DNA from: Sipunculus nudus
Taxonomy: Eukaryota > Annelida > Sipuncula > Golfingiida > Sipunculidae
Direction of reading: 5' to 3'
NCBI GenBank assembly: GCA_026874595.1
Contig: CM049322.1
Span: 47,959,840-48,023,839, forward strand
Length of the DNA stretch: 64,000 nucleotides
The notes under the pieces are model-generated. The model was not told the origin of the DNA and made no database searches. It saw only the letters and a program-made list of their open reading frames with translations. Shown one piece after another: positions 46,830 to 58,687 of this stretch (positions are counted from its first letter, which is position 1; each line of letters opens with the position of its first letter). The position numbers and the translations under genes were made by a program.

Positions 46830-49800
46830 GTTGGAAATAACACTTATCCTCCTTCTAGCAATCTAAATGAGCAAATATTTAAACGGTTTGTTGCTTTTTT
46901 TTGTATTTGGTCGTATTTTTAACAAACCGCACGTCTCGCTACGAAATTTAAACAAGAGGGTTGTAATTATGAAGTTACTATATTTAATCAAGTGCAAAGA
47001 GAAATGAACTTCTAACAACTTTTATAATTACCTCTTCCGTAAAAAAAACTATTTAAAACGTTTTGGATAATTTGAATAAATAAAATGTATTTCAAAAGGT
47101 TCATTCAGGCCTTTGTCGCCAAAACAGAAATTATTTGTTTTGTATGTGAAACGTTGTAGCCATTCTGACACATGAAACAACTAATAATTCCCGGACCAAG
47201 CCGTAGAGACTTGACGTTTACATTATGAACTTCTACTTTTTATATGACTTAATTAGTTATCGCCACAAATACTTTCACGCAATCCCTGAAGAACTGAAAT
47301 GAACTGAAAGTTTTCATATTATTATAAACCTTAAAAAAACATCAACATTTTTAAGTACAAATACTAAGACAAGAAGACCAATATATCGCAGACAAATATA
47401 GACATCTTTTGTGTGCAAAGCATTTTCAAACAGAGACACATAAATGTTGAAATTCTAAACTGAACGTTCTAATTAACCATGAAAACGTGTTCTCATTTTT
47501 ATCGAATAATCTTATTTAGAGGTAATCTATGTGGAGGTATTGAGAATGTAATCAAACTTTTAAGATTCCGAGGGAAGCATAATCTTCTCTTCTGGCTGTC
47601 CACAATTAAACAATTATTCATTACACCTAAACCGAAGTGCCCAATAATATTATTGCATATTGCAAAATAAACTGCCCACAAGTGTCTTCATTAATGTGCC
47701 CTGTTTTTATCAGTTGCTTGATTAGTCAGACAAATAAGTTTAAAGCGCTTTGTTTTACAATGTATTCGTCATTATTGGTACACATTTGAACAATAGCAGT
47801 CAAAATAACATTTTGTGTTGTATTTTTACTTAATATGTATAGAAATTATTGAAGGTTAGCTCAAAACACATTTTAAACGTATACATCATAATCATTTAAA
47901 AAAATAGAGATGCTTTGATCTCTAGGATTAGACAAAAATTGAGAGAGGTATGATCAACGCTAGAAGTTTTAATAATAGAGACGCGCTTTTTATGTAAAAT
48001 GCTCAAGGGTGTTAGGACGAAATCCTCCCTAATATTGTTCAGTGGGGTCTAAATGTCAATAAAAGCAAATATATTTTATGCGGACTAGAATGCACGCTTC
48101 ACGAAATATCGGGGGTTTGACTGCCGGACTATTAATGGTAACTAATGAAATGATTAAATGTCAGTTTGTTATAATAAGCCCTATACATTAAGTAGACATC
48201 AAATAAAGCAATTTACACTGTATATGTACTGTACGATGGGTGATGGACTGCTAAAAGAAAAACCCGTACGCCACGTTTACGTACAGACTGTGCTGAACAG
48301 CTGTTTACACTTTGATTGTTATATGCATTTGTTTACAGGTATGGGTAAAATACGAGTTCGTTCAATAACGCATGGCTATATTTTGTACAAGGGTTTACGT
48401 GATTCTTAATAACACTGTCGATACACTATTAGTCCTTAATTTGACTCGATAACACTGTTTAAATGAATGCTTCAAAATTAGTGTTAGAAGATATATTATA
48501 AGATCATGTATTCATATTAGAGGTACGGTTAGATTTTTTTTCAGCTACCTGTAATTATTTTATTATTGCCCATTTATAATTAGCAAAAAGTTCGGCAAAT
48601 GGACAATCTATGCATCCAATCGACAAATATATTCACATATGTAAATTCCAAAGCTATTATTTGGTCGACTATATTTTCTTCATTTTTTTAAAGACATGTA
48701 TGTTCTAAATACGTGTTAGTAAAATGCTTTATATTAAAACCTAACAATCATGATATATTACATAATTTATATTTTGTATATGATTGTGTTTGAGCTTTCA
48801 AGGGTTTCTTTATCAAACTTTTTTTTCATTTTATGAAAACAGTACTTATGTTTTCAAAACTGAATCTCCGCTGCCCTTTCTTTGCATTTTACCTCCTTGA
48901 ATTCATTGGGAGATATTAGACTCATAAAAATACTATAGTTGCATGATAGGATTTTAATGTTCTTGTCTAGAAAAGTATTTTGAATGCAAATGGATTCGTC
49001 GATTATGTATTGCTCTGAGTCAAGGGTTCCATCATAAGAACATGAAAAAGCTGAATAAAAACCCACCATATGAATATAATTAAATGTTATTGTTTTATAT
49101 CCATTCAACAGAGTAGCATTGGATTTAATAACTGCTTATCAGATTCTTTTGTTTTAATAATGCGGTAAACACTTCATCATTCTAATCATTATTTAAAACC
49201 GATACCCATGTTGCTCCTCTTAAATTACAGTCTGCCAAAGTAGGCCTTGTCTTTCTAGTATAAATACCGCATTCATTGTTACTTTAAAACTGTAATTATT
49301 TGAGGTTACAATTGTAAGTTCCTGTTTCCTGGCTTGACATTATCATTTTCGTAGTATTCGGTCAAAACTTGTATCATTAAAAATAAAAAAATGGCCTAAC
49401 CAACAGCAAACAAAGGAACGAAATAAACCTCAGCGATACCTCATGGATAGGTCATTGATATTATGCCAATGTTGAACATTTTCCTGCTCGGATCTAGACC
49501 TGTTAAGGGCTAACGCTTAACAAGATCTTTCTTTCGCCAATTCGGAAATTTAATTCATTAATTATCCTGACTACATCCATTTAACAGGGGTTATGTTTCA
49601 ATTGTACGGGCATGTTCCTCCACCTTTTAGGACGGTTAGGGACAAAGGTGATAGAAAAAGGAATGTTTAACTCTTAGGTACAAAATGTCGAAGACATTAT
49701 GAAGGGATATCTATGCATAATTAGATTACATTTTCATTGATATCCAGCTCCTTTGATATCGGATGTTTAGATGTCAGACTTAAAGCCTTAAAAGCCTTCA

Positions 49801-49910
49801 CACTTGACTAGTCGGTATTGATTTCCTATTAAAATGTGCGCAGATCTTGCATTTCATGTTGGTTGTGAGCTGTTGTTATATAATTTGATAGAACATTAAA
49901 TGACTGGATT
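46830..49910. other. AT-rich spacer before lectin exons
   Basis: No supported gene. Several 60-85 codon open frames (for example 48158-48409) have no domain signature or splice context. It may be an intron or 5' flank of the lectin-domain gene. Confidence 0.6.
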
Positions 49911-49913
49911 AAT

Positions 49914-50217
49914 ATGTATGCATTTGATATGACTTCTGTCAAGAGAGCAGTCAGCTATAAACTCATATATATTTACATAATCATGTTATTTATGTTAGGT
50001 GATGCGCCTATAGGACAGAGCTGCGCTGGAGAAGTTACTTGGGCCCAAGCTGAAAACTGTTGCAGGGAAATAAAAGGAAATTTAGGGTCAGTTGGAAATA
50101 AAACCGAAATGAGTCGACTTTTGGAGTATATGAACCGATACAATATGACGTCATCGTGGGTGAACTTGAGGAGAAGAGAGATGAAGAAATGGAGGTGGAT
50201 TGACGGAGAAAGCGGAG
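49914..50217 (+). CDS. C-type-lectin-like receptor exon A (CTLD1, N-terminal half)
   Basis: The firm exon is 49999-50217, between an AG acceptor (TTATGTTAG) and a GTAAAC donor, 219 nt, phase 1-1. It encodes the first part of a C-type-lectin-like fold: SCAGEVTWAQAENCC (helix 1 with its Cys), GNLGSVGNKTEM, then SSWVNLRR and KKWRWIDG (the W.W.DG strand). Two N-glycosylation sequons, NKT and NMT. The frame is also open upstream to ATG 49914 or 49929, giving MTSVKRAVSYKLIYIYIIML, a possible signal peptide, so this might be a first exon; alternatively it splices from upstream phase-1 exons. The domain is completed by exon B beyond the LINE-filled intron. Confidence 0.72.
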
Positions 50218-50465
50218 GTAAACGATGGTTCGGTTATTCTGTATGTATATATTTAATAACACAAATGTCGAGTTCTGTCATATATAAAGAAGTAAGGCAA
50301 CGTTTGCGATTCAAACGAACCTGTTTACAACTCCATACGTGACAATGATAATCAAGTGATGTCATATATTCATATGGTCATTTTTTTAATTCCCCTGCTT
50401 CCCAGCATCTCAAAGGAAATGCAAAGAACAATAAGCTACTTGCCATCTAAATAATGAACATGATG

Positions 50466-51800
50466 TTATTTTTTATTATTACCAGAACAAATATAAAGAC
50501 ATAAATTGGCATCAGGAATGCCACTGATGAGACCTTGATAGCTTATAAAATCAATTTGGCATACCTCTTCACGAGTCAGCCACTTCATTCTGGAATCTTC
50601 TAATTTTATAATATCAGTAATATATTTTATACCCTTTAAGTATAAGTTTTTAAAGTAAATAACCTTCTTATCTCTTCTTATATATGAGTTAAGCCACAAC
50701 ATTTGATTTAATATATTTACCCTCGTAATTGGAGTATGATAGTTGAAATTACACCAAGATTTTAAAACATCTTCCAAGAATACAGATGGCAAACAAAATA
50801 TAATTTTATAATCTTCATTTGATAAATTACAAAGAAAGGATTCCTAACCAATTTTAAGTATACTAAATACCTTGTCTCTAAAATAATCATTCCTTGGGTT
50901 TAGCAGAAGGCGTTTAATCCAAGAGATTTTAAAGTTAATATGTGGGCCGTACTTAATCCACCTCTGTTTATTAGTGCAATCATAATGTTCCTTTTATTAA
51001 GTTCTCTTCCGGGGGTTTCGGGGGTGAAGGGAGTACAGAGAACAAAACTGAGCTGTGAAATTAATTAGCTTTTAACCAATGTTATTTTGCCAATAATTGT
51101 AATTTTACTCCATAACCATGAAAATATAATATTTCTAATATTTTTAGTCTTAGGTTTATAATTTAATTCTATTATATTTCTCAGTGAAGGTGTCACAGTG
51201 ATCCTTAACACATTAATTTGATGATCACACCATTTAAAGCCAAAGTTAATTATTTCACTCTTTTCCTAATATATTTCATCTGTCATAGGCATGACCACGC
51301 ACTTTTCTCAAATTATTTTTAAACCCGATATGTTTTTAAAATCGTTAAAGATTTGTAAAATTTATTTTATGATTTTATGTTTCTGGTGAAGAGGAGAGTG
51401 ACATTTGCATACTGTGAAAATGTTAATACATTTTTGATGTTGATACCATTTATATTCTCATTTGACCGAATTAAATTGGCCAACAATTCTATACCTAGTA
51501 TGAACAGATATGAAGATAATGGACAGCCTTAACAGGCAACAGGCTTATTATTCCTTGTTTTTAAGTTAAAGATATAGATCCCATCTAAAACTAAAATTTA
51601 TACTTTCTAGGAAATATTTTGGTAGGTCTGACCAAAGGAATTTGTAAAATTCTACTTGAAATCCGTCACTTTCTGGAGACCTTCCATTTGTAATTGATTT
51701 TAGGCTATTTAATACTTCTAATTCTGATAATGTTGCTGACCATGTGTGTATTTCAGTATGTCTGATATTAATGTTATGTTTAAATGTCAATTTTTCAAAA
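50466..51800 (-). pseudogene. LINE ORF2 reverse transcriptase and C-terminus, decayed
   Basis: The RT N-terminal block is seen at 51790-51566 as LSELEVLNSLKSITNGRSPE, then DGFQVEFYKFLW, typical of L1-type RT. The catalytic YADD box reads YANV at about 51395-51406, losing both Asp. Further blocks are LRITVTPSLRNII, then FSWLWSKITIIGKI, and the C-terminal piece at 50792-50466 with WCNFNY..PITRVNILNQ, LWLNSYIR and FKNLYLKGIKYI. Many frameshifts. Confidence 0.7.
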
Positions 51801-52344
51801 TTTCTAATGTAATGATTTTGGTCACAACTATATAATTCAAAAAAAAAAGTTCTTCTTTTAATATATATGAAGGCTTATTTATTATCTTTCCATTTATATT
51901 TAATTTTGTAAGAACTTTCATGTTTTAGTTTCTTCTTTCTAAATTAAAAAAATGCATATATATTTGGTTGATTTCTCCTCTCCTCATACCACCTGGCCTT
52001 ACTTCTAATGATTGCACCTTTATTTTTCTCTTCAACCAATTTGTGTCAATTTTCTTCCAGTTCTTTAATTTGCTTATTTTTTATTCATCATTTTTGTAAT
52101 TTCAACTTTTCACTTTTTTTATTTTTGCTTCTATCTCTGATATATCACATTTAGTCATGTTTGTTTAATATAACTGGGTTCTATGCAAGTTCTCCGTATT
52201 GCCATTTTAATAGTGTCCCAGAGTAATGTTGATGTGGCTTTATAATTTTCCTTCACAGTATTCTTAATGCGCAATTTAATCTTTTCCACAAATTACATAT
52301 CTCTTAATAGAGACAAATTACATTTCCAAAAATTTTTTCCTCTT

Positions 52345-53067
52345 TTAATTTTGTTGAAAACAAATATCTACTGCCATATGACCACTTTTATATCCTGGTA
52401 AAATCTGGGCATATTTTATTGAAGACAGCAAACCTTTTCTAATTGGAAAATAAACTAATCTACTCCCCACATATTTCGGATTCTGTTTTGACCAAGTGTA
52501 TTGCTTTTTGATTTTGTTAAAGTGACGCCATATATCCACTAAATCGAATTCTGAAATAAATTATTTTTCTAATATATTTGCTTTGCAGCTTTCAGAGTGT
52601 ATATCTTTTGTTTTATCTATTTAAGGATATAAAATCTTGTTCCAATCACCACTTATTATATTATTTTCATTGCTATTATTATTACATTTTTTAAAAAGGA
52701 CTGCTGAAAATATTGGTATGGAACCAACTTGGGCCATAGACATTTGTAAGGTTTAGCGTTAATTCTCCGATAGTAATGTCCAAGTCAATTATTCGACCTT
52801 CTAGATCTTTGTAGACACTTTGGATTTATGAGACACTTTATTTTTTATCAGTATAGCTACCCCTCTGGAGTTAAATGAGCCATGATTAGATATAATAGTA
52901 TGGCTCCATTCAGCTCTCCATTTTTGTCCAGTTTTTGAGGTGCTGTGAGTTTCTTGAAGTAATATGATTTCATGTTTTTTTATTTTGTAACCAATAAAAA
53001 GTTGACGCCCTTTGGAATAAGTGTTAAGACCTCTTACATTCAAAGACAAAATGTAAATTTCACTCAT
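52345..53067 (-). pseudogene. LINE ORF2 apurinic-type endonuclease, decayed
   Basis: It starts at Met 53067 with LSLNVRGLNTYSKGRQLF, then IILLQETHS (catalytic Glu in QETH), NSRGVAIL, then after frameshifts DIWRHFNKIKKQYTWSK and SRLVYFPI, ending KSGHMAV. In active enzymes the last motif is SDH; here Asp is Gly. The domain order matches L1/Tx1-type EN. Confidence 0.72.
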
Positions 53068-53833
53068 ACCTGATGAAGATCAAAATATTCTGTTGAGAAA
53101 ATGTTTGTGTATGACCCTCAGCAACAGGTGGTGGAATTACTCTCCTGAACCTTTTTTTTTTGTCTGCAAATGGTCTAAACAGTTCATCTCCTGGAAATAG
53201 AATATTAATAGATATATTAGTATTTTTTTCTTATTATATATGTTTAAATCGCATCTATGTACCATTACTAAAAGATCCTTGAGGTTACATATCACATTAC
53301 TGTTGGTATAATTCAATTTAAAAAATGTCTATTCTTGTCGAATAACTCGAGCTGGATTACCTTCGGTTCCACACTCTTCCTTTACCCAATTTATATTTAA
53401 CTTTTGATTTACAAATAGACACACAACAATCAACATGAAATAACATGTAAACATAATGACAGAGTCTATATAAAACACAAATACCAGAGTCCCGGTAGCT
53501 GTAAGGTTGACGCTCACTCCGGATGCTCAGCTGGACTCGCTGCTCATCGCGTTGTTTTTAATCTTTGAGTGTGGTCTCGGTTGATTTCTCGATTACCCGG
53601 AGATTCTCGTTTCTAACACAATCACCAGGTGTCGTTACCAGAGGCACTGCTTTCTTAATTGAAATACCCTTGTTGCGCATGCTTAAAGTCAAGTGGCGGG
53701 AGTACTGACGATCTCGTTGCCAGGCAAACATGCAAACAAAACACAGAAACGCCATCAGCCAAGTTATAATCTGTCACGTGTGTTATGATGCTTATAATAG
53801 ACGACCTTTCTTAGGAAAATAGTGAGTGAATGT

Positions 53834-54600
53834 TCACTTAGAGCCATTATTGATAAGGACTGGCTTTTCGTCAACAAATAACCGGCCATGCCAGAAGCGA
53901 ACCTTCTGGCCCGAATGGTATGCAGCGAGCTTTTGTGGCTTGGTCTGTTGCTTAAGTGCATAATCCTATGCGGTCAGGTCCTCAACGAACCTGAACCCTT
54001 TGTTTTGAATGATTTTCTTGGTTGTGAGTAGAATGTCATTTCCATCTGTTCTGCTGTAAAGCCTAAATGGTATTTGTCTGGGTCCTGAACCTTTTCTCCC
54101 CACTCCATGTGCCATTTTTATATTTTTTTGCAATATTTGGTCCTCTGATAGGTCTCCCATAAGTTTATGTTCTGTGATAATTTTGGCCAGTAAATCCCTG
54201 CTGTTTTCTTTCTAGGTGTTTTCTTTCATTCCAATTAATCTTAATATTCCACTCTAACGTTCTTGCTTATTAAGTTCGTCATCTAATTTTGTGTGTAGCT
54301 CTGATATCATCTTATCTTTTTCTCTGCTTGCTTGTTCTAAGTCCTCTAATTGTTTGTTTTATGATTCTGTGGTTTCACAACTTTGTATATGTTTGGCCGT
54401 GTTCTCGTCAACAGTGGTACTCATATTTTGAACACTGTTTGCAAGTTCTGTGACTCTTTGTTTTCATTTTCTGTTTCTTATGAAAGAGATAATTTTAGTC
54501 AAGGTCACTTTTCTGTTTTGAGAGCTCCTGTTGGACTCCTTTCATCAGTAACTTCATACTATCCGTGGCCTGTTTCCCAATATCCTTCATCTCTTTGGGG
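53834..54600 (-). pseudogene. LINE ORF1 protein, decayed
   Basis: A coiled-coil-like stretch (QLEDLEQASREKDKMISELH) is followed by AHGVGRKGSGPRQIPFRL and GFRVEDLTA-type C-terminal blocks of L1-like ORF1 (here RFVEDLTA). One TAG at 53966-53968 interrupts the end, which continues with DYALKQQTKPQKLAAYHSG and RLFVDEKPV before a natural stop at 53834. Several frameshifts lie upstream. The family binds LINE RNA. Confidence 0.65.
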
Positions 54601-54908
54601 TTCTAGGGCGTGACGGACTGTCTAATTCCAAGGTTTCTGAAGGGTTTTTTTTGTTGTAAATACTGGTTCATACTTGGTTCCGTGGTTTTATCCTTTGTCT
54701 TCCTGTCCCTAGTGTTTCTAGGCACATTTCACTCATTTAAGTCCACAAAACTTGAATTCGTTACGCTGCCAGCTGTGACCACGTCTACTCTATTCGGCCA
54801 TGTTACCGGACGCCGGAAAATAATATTCATAGTGTGCATTGCTCATCTGTTTTTTTTTTTTTTGTTTTTGTTTATGTATTGAAATATTTTTTTTCATGAC
54901 TTTCCCAG

Positions 54909-55049
54909 AATCCACACAAACAACTTTAGATTTCCTTCTCGAGGAAAGCAAGACCAATGAAAGTTGTGTGTGGTTCAACCAGAAAACACGACGATTGGAA
55001 CCAGGGCGGAGTTCAGATACGACTGTTGGAAGCATGTGCCAGATTAATG
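54909..55049 (+). CDS. Receptor exon B (CTLD1, C-terminal half)
   Basis: 141 nt, phase 1-1, between ATGACTTTCCCAG and a weak GTTGGC donor. In the frame set by exon A (G|AA gives Glu) it reads ESTQTTLDFLLEESKTNESC, then VWFNQK, and ends GSMCQIN. The final CQ and an earlier Cys suit the conserved disulfide of lectin-like domains, but the WND calcium/sugar motif is absent. One sequon, NES. The weak donor leaves some doubt over the exact 3' edge. Confidence 0.6.
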
Positions 55050-55265
55050 GTTGGCCATTACATATCCGGTTATTTCATTTAATTATGTTCCGATTATTAT
55101 GATGAAAATTGATTATTATAAGAAAGCTTGATTTTAAAATCTGTCGTTCAAGAGAAGAAAGTTAATAATGTCATTTGTTTTATAAAAGTAGAAATTTTGT
55201 CGTGTATAAGTTTGTTTATATGGAGAAAGCTTTGTAACTTAAATTTGGAAATTCCTATTTCTCAG

Positions 55266-55517
55266 ATCCAATTTGCAAAGAATTCCATCGAAGATGGATT
55301 GGAAGAGAACACAATGGTATCTGCTACCTGCATTTCTGTGAGCGGCTGACTTGGCATGAGGCCCGGGCGTACTGTCACACCTGGGACTTGGGGTATACCA
55401 TGGCTTTGGTCAAACACAGGGACACAATGAACGCATTAGCAAGACATAAATGGGCCTGTGACAGATTTTGGGTAGGATTACGGAAAGAGGAATGGCTGGA
55501 AAATAACGATGCACCAG
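55266..55517 (+). CDS. Receptor exon C (CTLD2, N-terminal two thirds)
   Basis: 252 nt, phase 1-1, acceptor TATTTCTCAG, donor GTCTGT. It encodes a clear second C-type-lectin-like domain: DPICKEF, GICYLHFCERLTWHEARAYC (helix 1 motif), then DRFWVGLRKEEW, the WIGL-type core strand. Four regularly placed Cys occur before the WVGL strand. The exon frame runs without stops although the other frames are closed, which is strong evidence for coding. It continues into the exon at 55838. Confidence 0.82.
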
Positions 55518-55837
55518 GTCTGTTTCAAAGCTGAATATCCTGTTTTATGCTGATTTTTTTCTTTTGTTGAGAACACATAAATTCCAGTATAAGCCATTAT
55601 ATGATTAATGTTCATATTTGATCTCAATTAAAATATACATGTTTTGAGCTTATGCTTTGAAATGAGATGACTATGGTTGACATCAGTACAATCCCTTTGA
55701 AATCAAACACAGACGACATGCATCAATTATGCGTCGAGTGTCACTGCTAGAAAAAAGAGTAACACTTAAACTTCATTTCAATGAAAACTGACTGTTCTGA
55801 TTAAATCTAGATTTTAAAGGTTTACAGTTAATTGCAG

Positions 55838-55988
55838 TTGAGGTGCTTTACAAGAAGTGGAATCCCGATGAAACTAAGGACATTGGGCGGTGCGGACAAG
55901 TAAGGTTACAACAATCATCACTGATATTTGAACCGAAATTTTGTCATACAGCGGCCAGTTATGTGTGTCTGAGCTTGCAAAATGGAAA
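55838..55988 (+). CDS. Receptor exon D (CTLD2, C-terminal third)
   Basis: The acceptor TTAATTGCAG gives phase 1. It encodes VEVLYKKWNPDETKDIGRCG, then QVRL and KFCHTAASYVC, ending the lectin-like fold. WNPDET stands where sugar-binding domains have EPN or QPD, and the later WND is missing, so calcium-dependent carbohydrate binding is unlikely. The 3' edge is uncertain: the nearest GT (55989, GTATGG) leaves phase 2, but the next exon needs phase 1, so another donor, an extra small exon or a sequence error must be invoked. Confidence 0.7.
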
Positions 55989-56241
55989 GTATGGCTTGCA
56001 CATTTATTATTATAAACTTTACTTCAATTTACTCTTTAATTCCGTGAAACATATTCTATTTAATTTATCTGTCTGGACTATACCTATTATCCATAGATTT
56101 ACAAATAATTCAGAAAATATGGTAATGTCCTTAGTAAAACGTAAACTGACAAGGTTTTTTTTAGAAAAGACATAAACATGGTATAACAACTGATGTTTAT
56201 GCCTGCTTAAATAGTAAACCATTGGGAATAATATATCGTAG

Positions 56242-56366
56242 GTACGATTGTGAAACCACAACATATGACAACACATTATACAGCATTATTTGTGGGATGC
56301 TCGATGGGAAGTTTTGCAGCCGTATTTGTATTCCTAGTCTGCATGTTTTTCTGGCGACGGAAGAGG
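56242..56366 (+). CDS. Receptor exon E (transmembrane segment)
   Basis: 125 nt, acceptor phase 1 (ATCGTAG), donor GTATGT phase 0. It encodes GTIVKPQHMTTHY, then a hydrophobic helix of about 20 residues (LFVGCSMGSFAAVFVFLVCM), then FFWRRKR, the positively charged cytoplasmic stop-transfer. With the lectin-like domains upstream this makes a type I membrane receptor. The longer open frame here (56222-56500) is a shadow in another frame. Confidence 0.72.
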
Positions 56367-56508
56367 GTATGTTATTTAATTACATTGTATTATTAAATCA
56401 AAAAGAACAAGTTATAGAAAGTTTAATATATAAATTCATGTGTGACTTGTGTGCGCGCTTAATCGTATATGGACATGCCACTAACGAGTGTATATTTTAA
56501 TGATACAG

Positions 56509-56581
56509 AACGAATTCGGGCGAACAGGAAGACATAGTAAAAAAAAGGAAAATCCTGAGAAAATTCCTTTGCAGAATGCAG
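56509..56581 (+). CDS. Receptor exon F (cytoplasmic tail, start)
   Basis: 73 nt between TTAATGATACAG and a strong GTAAGT donor, phase 0 in and 1 out. It encodes NEFGRTGRHSKKKENPEK, then IPLQNA, a basic juxtamembrane segment. No tyrosine signalling motif lies in this exon. The tail should continue in later exons that I could not place; they may lie beyond the transposon cluster or outside the window. Confidence 0.65.
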
Positions 56582-58010
56582 GTAAGTTTTTCTTTTATGT
56601 TATATAATATATTTCTTGTTAAGGCTAGTAGTCCTTGGGCCAATACTGGAATTTACGTTTTGCTGCACCCCCGGCATTATTAGCTTTGATGCCATTTTTT
56701 TGTAAAAGTAATTATAGAGATTATATTTCAAAACATTACCCCTCTGGATAAAGAAACATAAAGGCTTGAAATCGCCAATTTTATAAACTTACTTCGGAAC
56801 ATATAATTAAAAAAACATATGGGTTAATGTCCAGGGAGTCATGGAAATTCTTATGTAGGGAAATGTGCACTCCTAAATTCAATCAAAGCTAACACGTTTC
56901 CTAGTTTTTATGTGCTGAATCCATTTCTATTAAATTTGATTTCAAAACTCTATTTAAGATTTTTGGATATCCAAATTTACAAATCAAAATATTCAAATAT
57001 GAAAAGGCTTGTAATTTTAAAACCTTACTTTTTATATAAAGAGGCAAGATTAGACCTTATCATCCATTTGATGAGCAAAATGTAATAAAAATGTTATTTT
57101 AGTCATTCAGCTTATTTTAAACCTTCAAGTATACAATTGTAAGCAACTTAAAGTAATTAAATAAGTTATTATTTGTTTGTAATTAGGGTGTACAGAGTAA
57201 AACTTTGATCTATACATTCCATATAAACGGCATTTTTCTTTACTTCGATTGAAATGAAGTTACAAATGTGAATCAGGTTCAGTTAAAAATATAAAATTTA
57301 TCACCAAATCCAATAATATAAATACATTCATCACGTTTCTGCTTTGCATCCTTATACTTTTAGCATTTAGAACTACGCATAGGTTTAGGATGTATATGTG
57401 TTTGGTATTGTTTGCATCAGGTTTGTGACCCTTCCATTACATAGCACTAACGTCAATAATATGAATTTTCGCCTCAAATGTTATCTGCTAAACAATGCGC
57501 CCCCTTCTTGACCATTGATCCCACCATGGTAAAAGAATACTGAGCATTCACGTCAAAACATGCGAATGATCTATCTGTCCTTGTACTTTTTGCATACGTA
57601 GAATTTCACTTATGCCTTTCTCATTTTTATCATATAGGCAGCAATGTACATAACACATGCGTATGCATCTATGATGTACTGTATGTCAACGTTTTCCTGC
57701 CAGGCTATCAGTATCACCGGGTTATATCAATTGATAAGACTCTCTGCAGTTGAACTGTTTAACACTATTGTTGTGCCTCTGTGTGATATCATTACCTTTT
57801 GAACGTACTCTTGCAGCGAAATACACGCTTTATCTCATATGTATTATATTGTGGCTCCTTCGGTGTTTCATCATAAGACGTTAGTTCTTTCAATTTTTTT
57901 TGAGTGCACAGGATGCACGACATTTGTTCAATTTTAGCGTTTCATCATTTGTTTTTTTTTCTCTGCGATGCTTGTTAACGGACCAGCTGCTCTAGGAAAT
58001 TTGAATCTAC
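56582..58010. other. Intron-like AT-rich stretch
   Basis: It follows the strong donor at 56582. No exon with both good splice sites and a recognisable domain was found. It presumably lies within the receptor gene. Confidence 0.5.
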
Positions 58011-58014
58011 ACGG

Positions 58015-58580
58015 TCCTTTCTTCTTGCAGTAACTTGAGTGTGTTAGTTTGCAATATCTTTGTCTTCTTCACCAGGTACAGCACAGGTAATATATTGGTA
58101 AGCATATGTTGCAAACTACTTCATCTGTATCAGAATCATTTTGGGTGCATCTTTCACTCGTTATAGTGCACTCGCATGAGGAGAACCTTGACCCTGAAAT
58201 TTTATTTGAAAAATTTAGTCCGACATATTTTTCTCCCGATGGTTGCGTAATTGATTTAAGAACATATCGGAATAAGAGTTCTAATATGTACTGAAACTGT
58301 CGTGCCGAAGTAACTGGGATCCTTCTCAGCCACTGTGACCTCTCGGCGAAAGATAATTGTTTCACATAATCATCACTTAATATAGACCCATACTGTCTCC
58401 CTGTTGTTTGAGTCACATCAGGGAATTGCCTGTCAGTGGCAGATACTGTGAAAAACCAAGTTGGTATCCCAAGTTGTCAAACCAGAACATCATAAAACAC
58501 ACTCTGGAAATATGGAGGGGTTATCAGGACGTTTGCCAGCATTCTGTAGGCTTGATCATATTTTTCTACATTCTTCTACA
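58015..58580 (-). pseudogene. Helitron Rep-domain relic
   Basis: On the minus strand: QAYRMLANVLITPPYFQSVF, then QLGIPTWFFTVSATDRQFPD, then QYGSIL, PVTSARQFQYILELLF and QPSGE, then after a frameshift GSPHASAL, VKDAPK and YITCAVPGEEDKDIA. This is the N-terminal Rep region of a Helitron helicase. The HUH nickase motif, normally SPHxH, is SPHAS at about 58165-58184, so the second His is lost. Stops and the frameshift show it is dead. It abuts the truncated 3' end of the gypsy element on the same strand. Confidence 0.78.
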
Positions 58581-58687
58581 ACTTTTCTCGGAAAACTTTC
58601 TTTTTGCGATCACAATCACTAAATTTTTACAACATCTAAAAAATCATTTTATTTACAACATTACATAAACATCTTGGTTACAACAAT

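Larger units (their letters stand above)
50380..54850 (-). mobile_element. L1-like LINE relic inside the receptor intron
   Basis: A nearly full-length but decayed non-LTR element. In order on the minus strand: GC-rich 5' end near 54.83 kb, ORF1 with coiled coil and RNA-binding part, ORF2 endonuclease, reverse transcriptase and C-terminal region. A T-run at 50382-50388 may be the complement of its poly(A) tail. It occupies almost all of the intron between lectin exons at 50217 and 54909. Both enzymatic centres are mutated. Closest in layout to the L1/Tx1 group. Confidence 0.75.

Noticed and set aside
56222-56500. 92-codon open frame over the transmembrane exon
   Set aside because: The splice-consistent frame is a different one and gives a clear membrane helix followed by RRKR; this longer frame is a shadow.
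58069-58416. 3' LTR of the gypsy element
   Set aside because: It does not match the 5' LTR end at 63.72 kb, and its translation gives Helitron Rep blocks instead.
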